Shown: piece after piece, positions 55,356 through 64,000 of the stretch
Numbering within the stretch: position 1 is the first letter of the stretch
How the letters are laid out: every line of letters begins with the position of its first letter
Origin: Chitinophagaceae bacterium
Lineage (GTDB): Bacteria; Bacteroidota; Bacteroidia; Chitinophagales; Chitinophagaceae
Assembly (NCBI GenBank): GCA_947452965.1
Contig: CANGEW010000002.1
Coordinates: 143,527-207,526 of the forward strand
Length of the DNA: 64,000 bases
Direction of reading: 5' to 3'
Translations under genes and position numbers: made by a program
The notes under the pieces: model-generated
Databases searched by the model: none
The model's input: the letters and a program-made list of their open reading frames with translations, nothing else
What the model was told of the DNA's origin: nothing

Positions 55356-56378
55356 ATGAAGAAAATTTTATTTTTCCTTTTTTTTCTTTCAATCATTTCA
55401 GCCTTTGTTGTGGTGATTGATCTTCCTTTCAATCTTCCTAAAGGGTGGCCTCCAGCAAAATATAATTTTAGCAACAAACATTATACAAAGGAAAAGATTT
55501 TGATTGGCAGACTCTTGTTTTACGATCCATTGCTTTCCAAGAACAACACAATATCATGCGCCAGTTGTCATTCTCCCTACAATGCATTTGCACATAGTGA
55601 TCATGCACTAAGCCACGGAATTTATGACAGTATCGGAACCAGAAATGCACCTGCCTTATTTAATTTGGCATGGCAAGCTTCGTTTATGTGGGACGGATCT
55701 ATTCAAAAATTAGATGATCAGGCCGTGATCCCGATTACACATCCAAAAGAAATGGGAGCGGAGATGAATGGAGTGTTAGACAAGCTAAACAATCAACCCA
55801 TGTATAGGAAGTTGTTTGCTTCGGCTTATGGAGATTCTGTGATTACTAAAAAACATATGTTGGAGTCAATTACTCAATTTCTATTGACTCTGGTAAGCGA
55901 TCAATCCAAGTATGACAGTGTGAGTAGGCATCAAGCAATTTTTACTTTACAAGAAAAAAATGGGTATCGCTTATATAAAAAAAATTGTGCCGTTTGTCAT
56001 CAGGAACCCTTGTTTACAAGCACAGGGTTTAAAAAAAATGGACTGCCTTACAATCCTCATTTACATGATTTTGGAAGATATAACGTTACCGGCAAGGTTC
56101 TCGATTCTTTTGCATTTAAAGTTCCATCATTAAGAAACCTTCAATACTCTTCACCTTATATGCACGATGGGCGATTTACAAAATTATCAGAAGTGGTAAA
56201 TCACTATGCTAATAATCTATCTGCAAATAAATATCTCTCTAAAGAACTTAAAAATGCCATAATTTTAAACTCTAATGAAAGAGTAGACTTAGTGGCATTT
56301 CTATTAACGTTAAGTGATAAAAAGTTTTTGTTTAATCCCGATTATAGTTTCCCTAAAGAATTGCTCCCAAATCACTAG
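55356..56378 (+). CDS. MbnH/MauG-like di-heme cytochrome c peroxidase family protein
   Basis: A 340-residue exported di-heme protein with an N-terminal hydrophobic signal/anchor. Two c-type heme sites are seen: CASCH (C68-C71-H72) and CAVCH (~residue 208). Family landmarks: GRLLFYDPLLS, RNAPALFNLAWQASFMWDG, HPKEMGAEM and VPSLRNLQYSSPYMHDGRF. MauG-family enzymes modify a partner protein's Trp, while classical relatives reduce peroxide. The adjacent MbnP-like gene favours the first role. It is probably translationally coupled to it. Confidence 0.9.
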   Translation: MKKILFFLFFLSIISAFVVVIDLPFNLPKGWPPAKYNFSNKHYTKEKILIGRLLFYDPLLSKNNTISCASCHSPYNAFAHSDHALSHGIYDSIGTRNAPALFNLAWQASFMWDGSIQKLDDQAVIPITHPKEMGAEMNGVLDKLNNQPMYRKLFASAYGDSVITKKHMLESITQFLLTLVSDQSKYDSVSRHQAIFTLQEKNGYRLYKKNCAVCHQEPLFTSTGFKKNGLPYNPHLHDFGRYNVTGKVLDSFAFKVPSLRNLQYSSPYMHDGRFTKLSEVVNHYANNLSANKYLSKELKNAIILNSNERVDLVAFLLTLSDKKFLFNPDYSFPKELLPNH

Positions 56379-56440
56379 TCTTTTTCATTTGAAAAAAAAT
56401 AAAAAGAAACGAGGGTTTTCACTAATAATAGCATCTAATA

Positions 56441-57022
56441 TTGAAACAAGTGAATTTGTCCAATGATCTAGGCTACATAGAATTGTTGAAACAGGGAAAT
56501 TCAGACGCCTTTTCTTTATTGGTAGATAATTTTCAGGAACGTATTTATAATACAGTAGTAAATATTACTCAGTGTAATGAAGATGCAGAGGATATCACAC
56601 AAGAGGTTTTTTTATTAGTGTATAAAAATATTCAGCAGTTTAGAGGAGAGTCAAAATTATCTACCTGGATTTATAGGATTGCAGTTACAAAATCATTAGA
56701 GTGGGAGCGAAGAAAAAAATCAAAGAAAGTAATTGGATATTTTAAAAATTTGATTGGTATTGCTTCCCTTGAGAGTGATGTAATTGATTTTGTTCATCCT
56801 GGCATTTCACTTGAAAAAAAAGAAAATGCAAGCATGCTTTTTAAAGCCATTCAAGCATTGCCTAAAAACCAAAAAGTAGCCTTTGTATTCATTCATATTG
56901 AAGGGTTGACCTATCAGGAAGTATCAGAGATTATGAAAAAAAGTGTAAAAAGCATTGAAGGTTTAATTCAGAGAGCAAAAGAAAACTTACGAAAAATATT
57001 AACAACACATCATTCATTTTAA
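56441..57022 (+). CDS. ECF RNA polymerase sigma factor
   Basis: A sigma-70-family factor of 193 residues. Region 2 shows DAEDITQEVFLLVYKNIQQFRGESKLSTWIYRIA (typical of ECF factors). Region 4 shows ALPKNQKVAFVFIHIEGLTYQEVSEIMKKSVKSIEGLIQRAKENLRKIL. The start is TTG at 56441. A small membrane protein gene follows after 13 bases and a CnrX/Spy-like gene overlaps that one, so the three likely form a sigma/anti-sigma/sensor unit. Targets are unknown; the surrounding copper-protein genes are candidates. Confidence 0.94.
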   Translation: MKQVNLSNDLGYIELLKQGNSDAFSLLVDNFQERIYNTVVNITQCNEDAEDITQEVFLLVYKNIQQFRGESKLSTWIYRIAVTKSLEWERRKKSKKVIGYFKNLIGIASLESDVIDFVHPGISLEKKENASMLFKAIQALPKNQKVAFVFIHIEGLTYQEVSEIMKKSVKSIEGLIQRAKENLRKILTTHHSF

Positions 57023-57035
57023 TTGTTATTAACAG

Positions 57036-57350
57036 ATGGAAAATACAATAGACAAAAAGGTTGATGAAATATTACATAGTGTAGATGGAATCAATCGTAT
57101 ACAAGTTTCTCCTTTTTTAAAAACAAGAATATTGGCTTCTATATCAAAAGAACCACAAGATAGTTATGTGTATCCTTTCACAAATGTTATGTTGATTGCG
57201 GCATCTATTGTATTGATCTTCACAAATATTTACATTGCAAAAAACATAGTAAGCGTTCACAACAAGCATTTATATTCAAATCGCCAAAATGTTCATGAAT
57301 CATCAACTGAGTACCAACTAAATTCAACTAATTATGAGTACGTTCAATAA
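57036..57350 (+). CDS. Small single-pass membrane protein, probable anti-sigma factor
   Basis: A 104-residue protein with a cytoplasmic N-terminal part (~1-44, including VDGINRIQVSPFLKTRILASI), one transmembrane helix (~47-68) and a short external tail. It has no zinc-binding HxxxCxxC motif. Position and topology are those of small CnrY-like or Bacteroidota anti-sigma factors, and it is sandwiched between an ECF sigma gene and a periplasmic sensor gene. It overlaps the next gene by 17 bases. The anti-sigma role is inference from context. Confidence 0.65.
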   Translation: MENTIDKKVDEILHSVDGINRIQVSPFLKTRILASISKEPQDSYVYPFTNVMLIAASIVLIFTNIYIAKNIVSVHNKHLYSNRQNVHESSTEYQLNSTNYEYVQ

Positions 57351-58095
57351 AAATAAATTTCTGATTGGGGCATTAGTCCTATTAATTATAGCTAACTCCA
57401 TTTTTACCATCATGTTGTGGATGAAGATGAATCATCCAGAAAGACCGCCAATGAATCCTTTCCATAAAAAACCATTGAGAGGAAGTGCGTTAATGCAACA
57501 ACTATGTTTTGATTCATTGCAATCCTCAAAATATCAGGAATTAGCAGCGCAACATTTTATTGTTTTAGATAGTTTGAAAAATCTTCAAAATGAAGAAAAA
57601 ATTACTTTGTTTCATTTGTTGGATTCAGATACTGCTTCATCCAATACTGCATTAATATTTTCAAACAGATTGGCACAACTTCAAATAAATATTGACACAT
57701 TACAGTGGAATCATTTTAAAAGAGTAAAAGCAATTTGTAGGCCTGATCAAGTGGAAAAATTATTGCAATTTGTTCATGAATTAGTAGAAAGGCCTCACGT
57801 GGATGATCGTCCAAACGGACCACATGGCCCTCAACATTGTTCTGAAGGTAATGGTGATAGGGAAAATATTTCTAGAAGAGAAAAGTTAGAGGGTCCGCCT
57901 CGCAAGGATGAACCTAATAATGGGTCACTCCCTTGTAGAAGAAGATTAGGTCCGCCACCGCCACCACCTGGTGGATTTGATGGAGATGGACCACCGCCTC
58001 CACCTCCCGGAATGGGACATCCACCCGGAGGAAGACCACCCATGAGACGTCCTGCAGGCCCACCACCTCCTGTCGACCCAATGGAAAATCAGTAA
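57334..58095 (+). CDS. CnrX/Spy-like periplasmic sensor with proline-rich tail
   Basis: A membrane-anchored protein of 253 residues. An N-terminal helix (~9-31) is followed by a helical domain (~45-150) of the kind found in Spy/CpxP/CnrX metal and stress sensors, with the FDSLQSSKYQELAAQHF and LDTLQWNHFKRVKAICRPDQ segments. The last ~90 residues are very rich in Pro, Gly and Arg, with His and Cys pairs (GPHGPQHC, LPCRRR). The tail is unusual for the family and could bind metal or the cell wall. It overlaps the anti-sigma candidate, suggesting one unit. Confidence 0.75.
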   Translation: MSTFNKNKFLIGALVLLIIANSIFTIMLWMKMNHPERPPMNPFHKKPLRGSALMQQLCFDSLQSSKYQELAAQHFIVLDSLKNLQNEEKITLFHLLDSDTASSNTALIFSNRLAQLQINIDTLQWNHFKRVKAICRPDQVEKLLQFVHELVERPHVDDRPNGPHGPQHCSEGNGDRENISRREKLEGPPRKDEPNNGSLPCRRRLGPPPPPPGGFDGDGPPPPPPGMGHPPGGRPPMRRPAGPPPPVDPMENQ

Positions 58096-58137
58096 TCTGA
58101 ATAGAATAACCAAAAATGATTAATAAAATAATTTCTG

Positions 58138-59790
58138 ATGAGAAAACAACAAACTAACAAGAAGAAAATACTTTTTATTCTTTGCTTATTTTCAATAAGC
58201 ATTGTTGCTAACGCACAAACCAATCCTGTGATTACCTCCTGGTTAAGAAACACAACAGCTATTAAAGGCAGACATTATGTAGCTAATAACAGCACTCCGA
58301 TTAATGATACAGCTTCAGCAAATGTGCAATCAGTTTATTACTCTTCCAGTTGGGCATATATCAAAACCAATGGCGTTCCTTCTTATATAACCGGACCATT
58401 TTTGGATGGGAATATTTCATTAACCACTGCACAAAATGCTATTTTCAAATTTCCTTTATCTCCTGCACAAAACACTGGAACAGCGACTACGACAACAGGA
58501 GGAAACATCGGAATATTCATCAATGGAGTCGCACTTTTTGATTACAGAGATGGTGTTTCTTGGAAAAATTCAACTAGCGCTTTAGCTGGAGGTCCACTCG
58601 GAGGAGCAGGAGATCAAAAATGGAATCGAGATGCCGTGGTGGGAGAGCGAATTGGATTTGATTGTGCCAAGGGGCATCCTGCAATGGGTAATTATCATCA
58701 CCATCAAAATCCTAGCGCTTTCAAGCTTGATTTGCGTGTAATATCTACCGTATGTAATTTGTATAATGCTGATGGGTTGTATATTATTGATAGTACGCAA
58801 CATTCACCTCTAATTGGGTTTGCTTATGATGGCTTTCCTATTTATGGAGCGTATGCTTTTAAAAATATTGACGGAACAGGAGGTATTGCAAGAATGAAAT
58901 CTAGCTATAAGCTAAGAAATATAACAACCAGAACTACATGGGCTGATGGCACCACTGTTCTTGCAGGACCTGTTGTAAGCTCTACTTATCCGTTAGGATA
59001 CTTCAGAGAAGATTATCAATACAACACTACTTCTTCATTAACACCTGATTATTTAGATGAGCACAATGGACGTTTTTGTGTAACGCCCGAATATCCAAAT
59101 GGGATTTATTGTTATTTCGCAACAGTAGATTCTAATTGGAATTCTGCTTATCCTTATGTTGTAGGTCCTACTTTTTATGGTGTAAAAAATGTTACAAAAC
59201 CAGCTTCTATTGCAGAGCCTGTAACGCAATATACAGGATCGATTCTTCCCATTAATTTATTAAGCTTTACCGGCAACTTTGCCAATAAAAATTCCTATTT
59301 ACAATGGATCACTACTTCAGAAAAAAATGCAGATTATTTTGATATTGAAAGAAGTGCCAATGGAATCAAATTTGAAAAAATAGGAAGAGTTAGTGCTGCA
59401 GGAAATTCAAACAGTCAACACAATTATACTTTCACAGATATTTCTCCATTACAAGGAGTTAATTATTATCGATTGAAACAATACGATTATAATGGCTCAT
59501 TTGTTTATTCAAATGTGATTACTTTAAAAAATGCTACGAATGCATTTGAGGTTATGGTGTATCCAAACCCCGCATCTGATTTTATTGCCGTTCAGGTAAC
59601 AGAATTACTCAAAAATAATGCACAAGTAACTGTTTCAAACATGAAAGGGCAAGTGGTGATGCAGCAAACTATTTATCAAGGTTCCACCATTTGTTTTTTA
59701 GAAACAGCCACCTTGTATGAAGGGGTTTATACTATTTCAGTTATAAATGGAAACAGTAAACAATCATTTAAAGTATCAATCAAGCACTAA
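58138..59790 (+). CDS. YHYH domain protein with T9SS sorting domain
   Basis: A 550-residue exported protein (signal peptide ending VANAQ). The YHYH domain (~60-360) has GNYHHHQNP, LIGFAYDGFPIYGAYAF, RTTWADGTTVLAGPVV, LDEHNGRFCVTPEYPNGIYCYFAT. These His-rich motifs suggest metal binding. It ends with a Bacteroidota Fn3-like stretch (LPINLLSFTGNFANKNSYLQW) and a type A T9SS sorting domain (VMVYPNPASDFIAVQV..., ending FKVSIKH). It is probably secreted to the surface by the GldKLMN system encoded earlier in the window. The multicopper oxidase gene follows after 10 bases. Confidence 0.88.
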   Translation: MRKQQTNKKKILFILCLFSISIVANAQTNPVITSWLRNTTAIKGRHYVANNSTPINDTASANVQSVYYSSSWAYIKTNGVPSYITGPFLDGNISLTTAQNAIFKFPLSPAQNTGTATTTTGGNIGIFINGVALFDYRDGVSWKNSTSALAGGPLGGAGDQKWNRDAVVGERIGFDCAKGHPAMGNYHHHQNPSAFKLDLRVISTVCNLYNADGLYIIDSTQHSPLIGFAYDGFPIYGAYAFKNIDGTGGIARMKSSYKLRNITTRTTWADGTTVLAGPVVSSTYPLGYFREDYQYNTTSSLTPDYLDEHNGRFCVTPEYPNGIYCYFATVDSNWNSAYPYVVGPTFYGVKNVTKPASIAEPVTQYTGSILPINLLSFTGNFANKNSYLQWITTSEKNADYFDIERSANGIKFEKIGRVSAAGNSNSQHNYTFTDISPLQGVNYYRLKQYDYNGSFVYSNVITLKNATNAFEVMVYPNPASDFIAVQVTELLKNNAQVTVSNMKGQVVMQQTIYQGSTICFLETATLYEGVYTISVINGNSKQSFKVSIKH

Positions 59791-59800
59791 AATTCAATCT

Positions 59801-61801
59801 ATGAAATTACTTATCACTAGCAAAAGTCTATTTTTAATTACAATGATCTTTGTTTTTTCGATTCTAAAATCGAATGCACAATATAATACGTTATGGATTC
59901 CTGATACTTTATCTGGAAATACTTTTAATCTAAATATCAAAGACACCTTTGCGCAAATAAAATCGGGTCAACAAACTGTTACAGGAGGCATCAATGGAAA
60001 ATTTTGGGGTCCGACTTTATTTTTTACAAAGGGAGATACAGTGCATATGAATGTCAGGAATTATCTAAATGATTCTACAACACTTCATTGGCATGGAATG
60101 CATTTGCCTGCTGTGATGGATGGCGGACCGCATCAAGTAATTCCTCCAGGAACTTTATGGCAACCTTATTGGAAAGTAAAGAATAATGCTGCTACCTATT
60201 GGTATCATCCGCATTTGCATGAAATGACGATGGATCAAATTACCAAAGGTATTGGCGGTTTAATTATTGTTAGAGATTCTGTTGAATCTGCTTTAGCACT
60301 TCCTAGAACTTACGGCGTTGATGACATACCGTTAGTGTTAACAGACAGAGATTTTACAACGTCTAATCAGTTTTCGGCAGTTCCTTATGGAGACAGTTCT
60401 ATTGTCAATGGTACTTTAAATCCTCAGTATACAATTCCTGCGCAAGTTATAAGGTTCCGAATTTTAGATGCAGCCATTGAAAGATCCTACAATATTGGAT
60501 TTAGCGACAATCGTTCATTTTATGTAATTACTTCTGATGGAGGTTTGCTAAATGCTCCGGTATCTGTTACTCGATATTTGTTATCTCCAGGAGAAAGAAT
60601 TGAAATATTAGTGAATTGTTCTGGACAGTCTGGAACTTCTGTTAATTTACAAGCCTATAATGCTTCATTACCCAATTTTGTAGGTGGCAGTGAGAATTTT
60701 CCGAATGGGCCTTTTGCAAATGCTTTGGGAAAAAAAGATTTTAGGTTGGTTCATTTTAATGTTGGAGCAGCAACATCTTCTCCAATTACTGCTATTCCTA
60801 CTTCACTTACTACCAATGTTTTTCCAAGTACCGCAAGCTCAAATCTTACAAGAACCATTACTATATCCGATTCAACGGCATCTTCATTCCCTTCCGTTAC
60901 TATTTTGGGTCCTAATGCCTTTTTAGTAAATCGAAAAATGTTTCAAATCAATTACAACAACAATATTGTTCCTTTAGACAACACGGAAATATGGGAACTA
61001 AAAAGTACTTCAGGGTTTGCTCATCCATTTCATATTCACGATGTTGAATTCTATATTTTAACAAGAAATGGTGTGGCACCGTCTGCATACGAACAAGGAT
61101 GGAAAGATGTTGTATTGGTAAAATCAAATGAAACGGTAAGATTTATTGCTAAGTTTGATGATTATGCTGATAGTTTACATCCTTTCATGTACCATTGTCA
61201 TATCTCTCTTCATGAAGATGAAGGTATGATGGGACAGTTTGTAGTCAATGATTACAGGGCGCTTCCTTTAAATTTGATTGATTTTACTGCTGTATTAAAA
61301 GGCAATTATACACAATTGAATTGGACGGTTGCAAATCAAGTGAATTCAAAAGCACATATTGTACAAAGAAGCAGTGATGGAAAAGTTTGGTCAGATTTGG
61401 ATGTGATCAATACGTCTGATTTATCTAACCAAACAGATTACCAATCAATCGATCAAAGCCCAATATTCGGAATTAATTATTACAGAATTAAGTTTCTTGA
61501 CAAAGATGATCAATATACCTATTCAAGTGTTAAGTCGATACAAAGAAAAGGAGAAGAGTTTGATTATAGTATCTATCCACAACCTACTAAAAATCTTCTT
61601 AATTTTTCATTTACAGATCCATCGTATCAATTATATTATCTAAAAGTAGTGGATAAAGTAGGAAGAACTGTACTGATGATGCCAAAGCCTCAATTAGTAA
61701 AAGGATTAGATGTAAGTAAGTTGTCTTCTGGCATCTATTATTTGCAACTAACCGACGAAAAGACAATGAAAACCATTACTAAGAAATTCATCAAAGAATA
61801 A
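59801..61801 (+). CDS. Multicopper oxidase with T9SS sorting domain
   Basis: A 666-residue exported laccase/CueO-like enzyme. All four copper-ligand motifs are present: LHWHGMHLP, YWYHPHLHE, HPFHIHDVEFY and YHCHISLHEDEGMM (T1 site with the axial Met position). The start at 59801 gives a signal peptide ending KSNAQ; an upstream in-frame codon (59747) lies inside the preceding gene and is rejected. The C-terminal ~140 residues form an Fn3-like linker and a T9SS type A sorting domain (YSIYPQPTKNLLNFSF, ending KKFIKE). Probably oxidises cuprous ions or phenols at the surface. Confidence 0.94.
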   Translation: MKLLITSKSLFLITMIFVFSILKSNAQYNTLWIPDTLSGNTFNLNIKDTFAQIKSGQQTVTGGINGKFWGPTLFFTKGDTVHMNVRNYLNDSTTLHWHGMHLPAVMDGGPHQVIPPGTLWQPYWKVKNNAATYWYHPHLHEMTMDQITKGIGGLIIVRDSVESALALPRTYGVDDIPLVLTDRDFTTSNQFSAVPYGDSSIVNGTLNPQYTIPAQVIRFRILDAAIERSYNIGFSDNRSFYVITSDGGLLNAPVSVTRYLLSPGERIEILVNCSGQSGTSVNLQAYNASLPNFVGGSENFPNGPFANALGKKDFRLVHFNVGAATSSPITAIPTSLTTNVFPSTASSNLTRTITISDSTASSFPSVTILGPNAFLVNRKMFQINYNNNIVPLDNTEIWELKSTSGFAHPFHIHDVEFYILTRNGVAPSAYEQGWKDVVLVKSNETVRFIAKFDDYADSLHPFMYHCHISLHEDEGMMGQFVVNDYRALPLNLIDFTAVLKGNYTQLNWTVANQVNSKAHIVQRSSDGKVWSDLDVINTSDLSNQTDYQSIDQSPIFGINYYRIKFLDKDDQYTYSSVKSIQRKGEEFDYSIYPQPTKNLLNFSFTDPSYQLYYLKVVDKVGRTVLMMPKPQLVKGLDVSKLSSGIYYLQLTDEKTMKTITKKFIKE

Positions 61802-61828
61802 CTTTTACATTTTCAAAAAAAAGCCCAT

Positions 61829-63727
61829 TTGAAAAAGAAAATTTTCATCACATTACTTTCTTTGAGTTCTTTCTTTGCAATTGCTCAAAGGAATGTTATG
61901 GTTATCATTGCAGATGACTTAAGTACGGATTATTTTGGTTTTTATGAAGATCATCAAGACACGGTAGATGTTCCTAATATTCGTTATCTAAAAGATCATG
62001 GAGTTAGATTCACTAATGCTACCTCTAATCCTGTTTGTTCGGCTACACGTGCGAGTATGTTAACAGGAAGATATAGCTTTAGGACAGGTGTGGGTGGAAT
62101 TATTGGGGGTGTTGGTGGTTCGGGAACACTTGATACAAACGAAATAACTATACCAAGGCTTTTAAAAATATATAATCCGAACATAGCCAAAGCCCATATT
62201 GGTAAATGGCATTTGCAACAGCCGAGTCCTCCGGTTAATATTACGGCACCTAACCGAATGGGGTATGATCATTATGAAGGTGGATTTACAGGTCAGGTAA
62301 CTGTGAGTTATACTAATTGGAATAAAATTAACGACGGAGTTTCTTCCAACTGTACCAATTATGCAACCACTGAGCAATCTAATAATGCGATTAGTTGGTT
62401 ACAGTCTCATAATAATACTAATCCATTTTTTTTATGGCTGGCGTTTAACTCACCTCATGAACCTTTACATTTACCACCTGCAGGGTTACACACATTTACA
62501 AATCTAAGTGGTACAAACGGAAACATTAACGCTTTTCCAAAATCATATTTTAAAGCCATGATTCAAGCAATGGATCATGAAATAGGAAGGGTTTTTGATT
62601 CGTTGCGCGCTATCAATAAATTTGACAGTACCGATTTTATTTTTATGGGTGATAATGGTAATACACCCAGAACAGCTCAAATTTCAGATACTTCCCGAGC
62701 GAAAGGAACTTTATACCAATATGGTGTTCATGTTCCATTGATAATATCTGGCCCATCTGTAATGAATCCTGGCCGAACTTCTACAGCATTGGTAAATCTG
62801 GCAGATATATTTGCAACTGTTTTGGAATTACATGGGTATACAAATTGGGGAAGTCAAATTCCAGTTAATAAAGCTGTTGATTCAAAAAGTATACTTCCCA
62901 TCATTAAAAATCAATCCGATAGTATTCGTCCTTGGGTTTTTTCCGAAATTTTTAAAACAACCACAGATTCTTGTGATGGTAAGGCAATCAGAAATAAAAA
63001 TTATAAGTTGATTAGGTTTAATGATGGAAGAGAAGCTTTTTACAACGTATTGCAAGATCCAGGAGAGTTGAGTAACCTAACAATGAATGCGATGTCATCT
63101 ACCGATATCAGCAATTATTCATACTTGTGCAATGAAATGACTCATTTAATTGGTAATGGCAACTATTGTACTGCTTCTATTTTGCCATTGAATATCTTCT
63201 CATTAGATGCTAAATTAATTAATAAAGATGTTCAATTAAATTGGACCACTAATAATGATTTGTCGACACAATATTTTGCGATAGAAAAAAGTATAGATGC
63301 TAAAAGATTTGATAGTATAGGTTTAGTTTCTTTCCCTTCATTTACCTCTTCTATCAATACACTACAATTTTACGATCGTTATGTTTCTAATGGAATCAAT
63401 TATTATAGATTAAAAGTAGTTAACAAAGATGGTGGATATATTTATTCTGGAACTAAGGTTGTTAATAATGTATCGAATAGAAATTTGGATATTGTAATAG
63501 TAAAGAATCCTGTCAATAATACATTAATTATTAAGGTCTATAAAAATGAGGATACGTTCAGGTCTTTGTCGATTTTTGATATCACAGGTAGATTGTGTTT
63601 AAATATACCCTATCCAAATTTAAATAATTCGATTGATGTAGCAGGTTTTGAAAAAGGAGTTTATTTTATTCAATTATCGTATAACACAACCAATAAAGTG
63701 ATTAACAAATTATTTATAAAAAACTAA
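61829..63727 (+). CDS. Type I sulfatase with T9SS sorting domain
   Basis: A 632-residue exported sulfatase (signal peptide ending FAIAQ). The start of the alkaline-phosphatase-like fold reads VMVIIADDLSTDYFGFY (metal Asp pair). The formylglycine site is CSATR in NPVCSATRASMLTGRY, the C-x-A-x-R variant of the usual C-x-P-x-R. IAKAHIGKWHLQ and FIFMGDNGNTPRTA supply further ligands. The C-terminus (LPLNIFSLDAKLINKDVQLNW..., ending NKLFIKN) is an Fn3-like and T9SS type A tail. The start codon is TTG. Substrate not determinable; no anaerobic or FGE-type maturase gene is nearby. Confidence 0.9.
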   Translation: MKKKIFITLLSLSSFFAIAQRNVMVIIADDLSTDYFGFYEDHQDTVDVPNIRYLKDHGVRFTNATSNPVCSATRASMLTGRYSFRTGVGGIIGGVGGSGTLDTNEITIPRLLKIYNPNIAKAHIGKWHLQQPSPPVNITAPNRMGYDHYEGGFTGQVTVSYTNWNKINDGVSSNCTNYATTEQSNNAISWLQSHNNTNPFFLWLAFNSPHEPLHLPPAGLHTFTNLSGTNGNINAFPKSYFKAMIQAMDHEIGRVFDSLRAINKFDSTDFIFMGDNGNTPRTAQISDTSRAKGTLYQYGVHVPLIISGPSVMNPGRTSTALVNLADIFATVLELHGYTNWGSQIPVNKAVDSKSILPIIKNQSDSIRPWVFSEIFKTTTDSCDGKAIRNKNYKLIRFNDGREAFYNVLQDPGELSNLTMNAMSSTDISNYSYLCNEMTHLIGNGNYCTASILPLNIFSLDAKLINKDVQLNWTTNNDLSTQYFAIEKSIDAKRFDSIGLVSFPSFTSSINTLQFYDRYVSNGINYYRLKVVNKDGGYIYSGTKVVNNVSNRNLDIVIVKNPVNNTLIIKVYKNEDTFRSLSIFDITGRLCLNIPYPNLNNSIDVAGFEKGVYFIQLSYNTTNKVINKLFIKN

Positions 63728-63737
63728 ACAGCAAAAT

Positions 63738-64000
63738 ATGAGGATTCTAAGTTTAATAACTGTTTTTGTTTTAATATTTTTTCTGTCATCTTCTGCTCAA
63801 TTTAAAATTGCTACTGAAAAAAAAATCTCAAACTTTAGCTTACTTAATGTTAAGGGTCAACTTGTATCCTTATCTGATTATCCTTTAGCAAAAGGATTTG
63901 TAGTTGTGTTTACCTCTAATCATTGTCCATTTGCGAAGTTGTATCCAAAGCGAATGAATGAGTTGAATACAAAGTATGCTTCTTTAGAGGTGCCGTTAAT
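63738..64000 (+). CDS. Redoxin/thioredoxin-like exported protein, 3'-truncated by window edge
   Basis: The ATG at 63738 opens a frame running off the window (87 codons visible). It starts with a signal peptide ending SSSAQ, then a thioredoxin-fold domain: ISNFSLLNVKGQLVSLSDY and FVVVFTSNHCPFAKLYPKRMNELN. The single-Cys CPFAKLY motif is typical of 'redoxin' AhpC/TSA-like exported proteins in Bacteroidota. It continues the same-strand run of envelope redox genes. Confidence 0.8.
   Translation, partial: MRILSLITVFVLIFFLSSSAQFKIATEKKISNFSLLNVKGQLVSLSDYPLAKGFVVVFTSNHCPFAKLYPKRMNELNTKYASLEVPL

Noticed and set aside
57831..58043. Open frame on the minus strand, Gly/Pro-rich
   Set aside because: It is a shadow of the proline-rich coding tail of the CnrX-like gene and has no start signal of its own.

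Overview
The window is an AT-rich chromosome segment from a member of the phylum Bacteroidota, most likely a freshwater or soil Chitinophagaceae-type bacterium (Sediminibacterium-like by gene content; this placement is inference). Supporting signs are a gldKLMN type IX secretion/gliding operon, T9SS C-terminal sorting domains, the ExbB-ExbD-ExbD-TonB cluster, a short NuoG, the long bS16 protein, and promoters of the Bacteroidota type (-7 element TAnnTTTG, no Shine-Dalgarno).

Layout. 1-8.5 kb: housekeeping genes (rnc partial, gpsA, hemW, a BamA/TamA-like outer-membrane protein, DUF4271, hemD, a DUF255 thioredoxin-fold protein). 8.6-13.5 kb: gldK-L-M-N. 13.6-14.2 kb: rpsP between two clear terminators. 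14.2-28 kb: a complete 14-subunit complex I operon nuoA-N, interrupted between nuoF and nuoG by a small four-helix-bundle gene flanked by AT-rich inverted repeats. 28-32.6 kb: a MacB/FtsX-type permease and the exbB-exbD-exbD-tonB energy transducer. 32.7-34.0 kb: mnmE.

34.0-48.8 kb is the accessory region and the main discovery. The last 18 bases of mnmE (encoding F-C-I-G-K-stop) recur, always in the same orientation, at about 35.6, 38.1, 40.0, 41.3, 45.9 and 48.8 kb. Four of these copies (35.6, 38.1, 41.3, 48.8 kb) are preceded by a related 55-65 base arm with a palindrome. This is what serial site-specific integration at the mnmE 3' end would leave. It divides the region into six gene cassettes with no integrase: (I) PepSY-like plus a four-repeat membrane protein; (II) a secreted helical protein, an internally deleted mgtA, and beta-propeller 1; (III) a phytanoyl-CoA dioxygenase-like enzyme plus a sugar isomerase-like protein; (IV) beta-propeller 2; (V) photolyase, a lycopene cyclase/beta-carotene oxygenase fusion and a DTE-type proteorhodopsin; (VI) a secreted family 2 glycoside hydrolase.

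48.9-54.7 kb is an oxidative-stress locus (1-Cys peroxiredoxin, a degenerate PAS histidine kinase, KatG, a lipoprotein MsrB-MsrA fusion). 54.7-64 kb is a copper/redox envelope locus: an MbnP-MbnH pair (copper protein and di-heme peroxidase-like enzyme), an ECF sigma factor with a membrane anti-sigma candidate and a CnrX/Spy-like sensor, then T9SS-exported YHYH protein, multicopper oxidase and sulfatase, and a redoxin cut by the window end. The genes of this last region point the same way within tight spacing, so the sigma/sensor trio may control the copper proteins around it.
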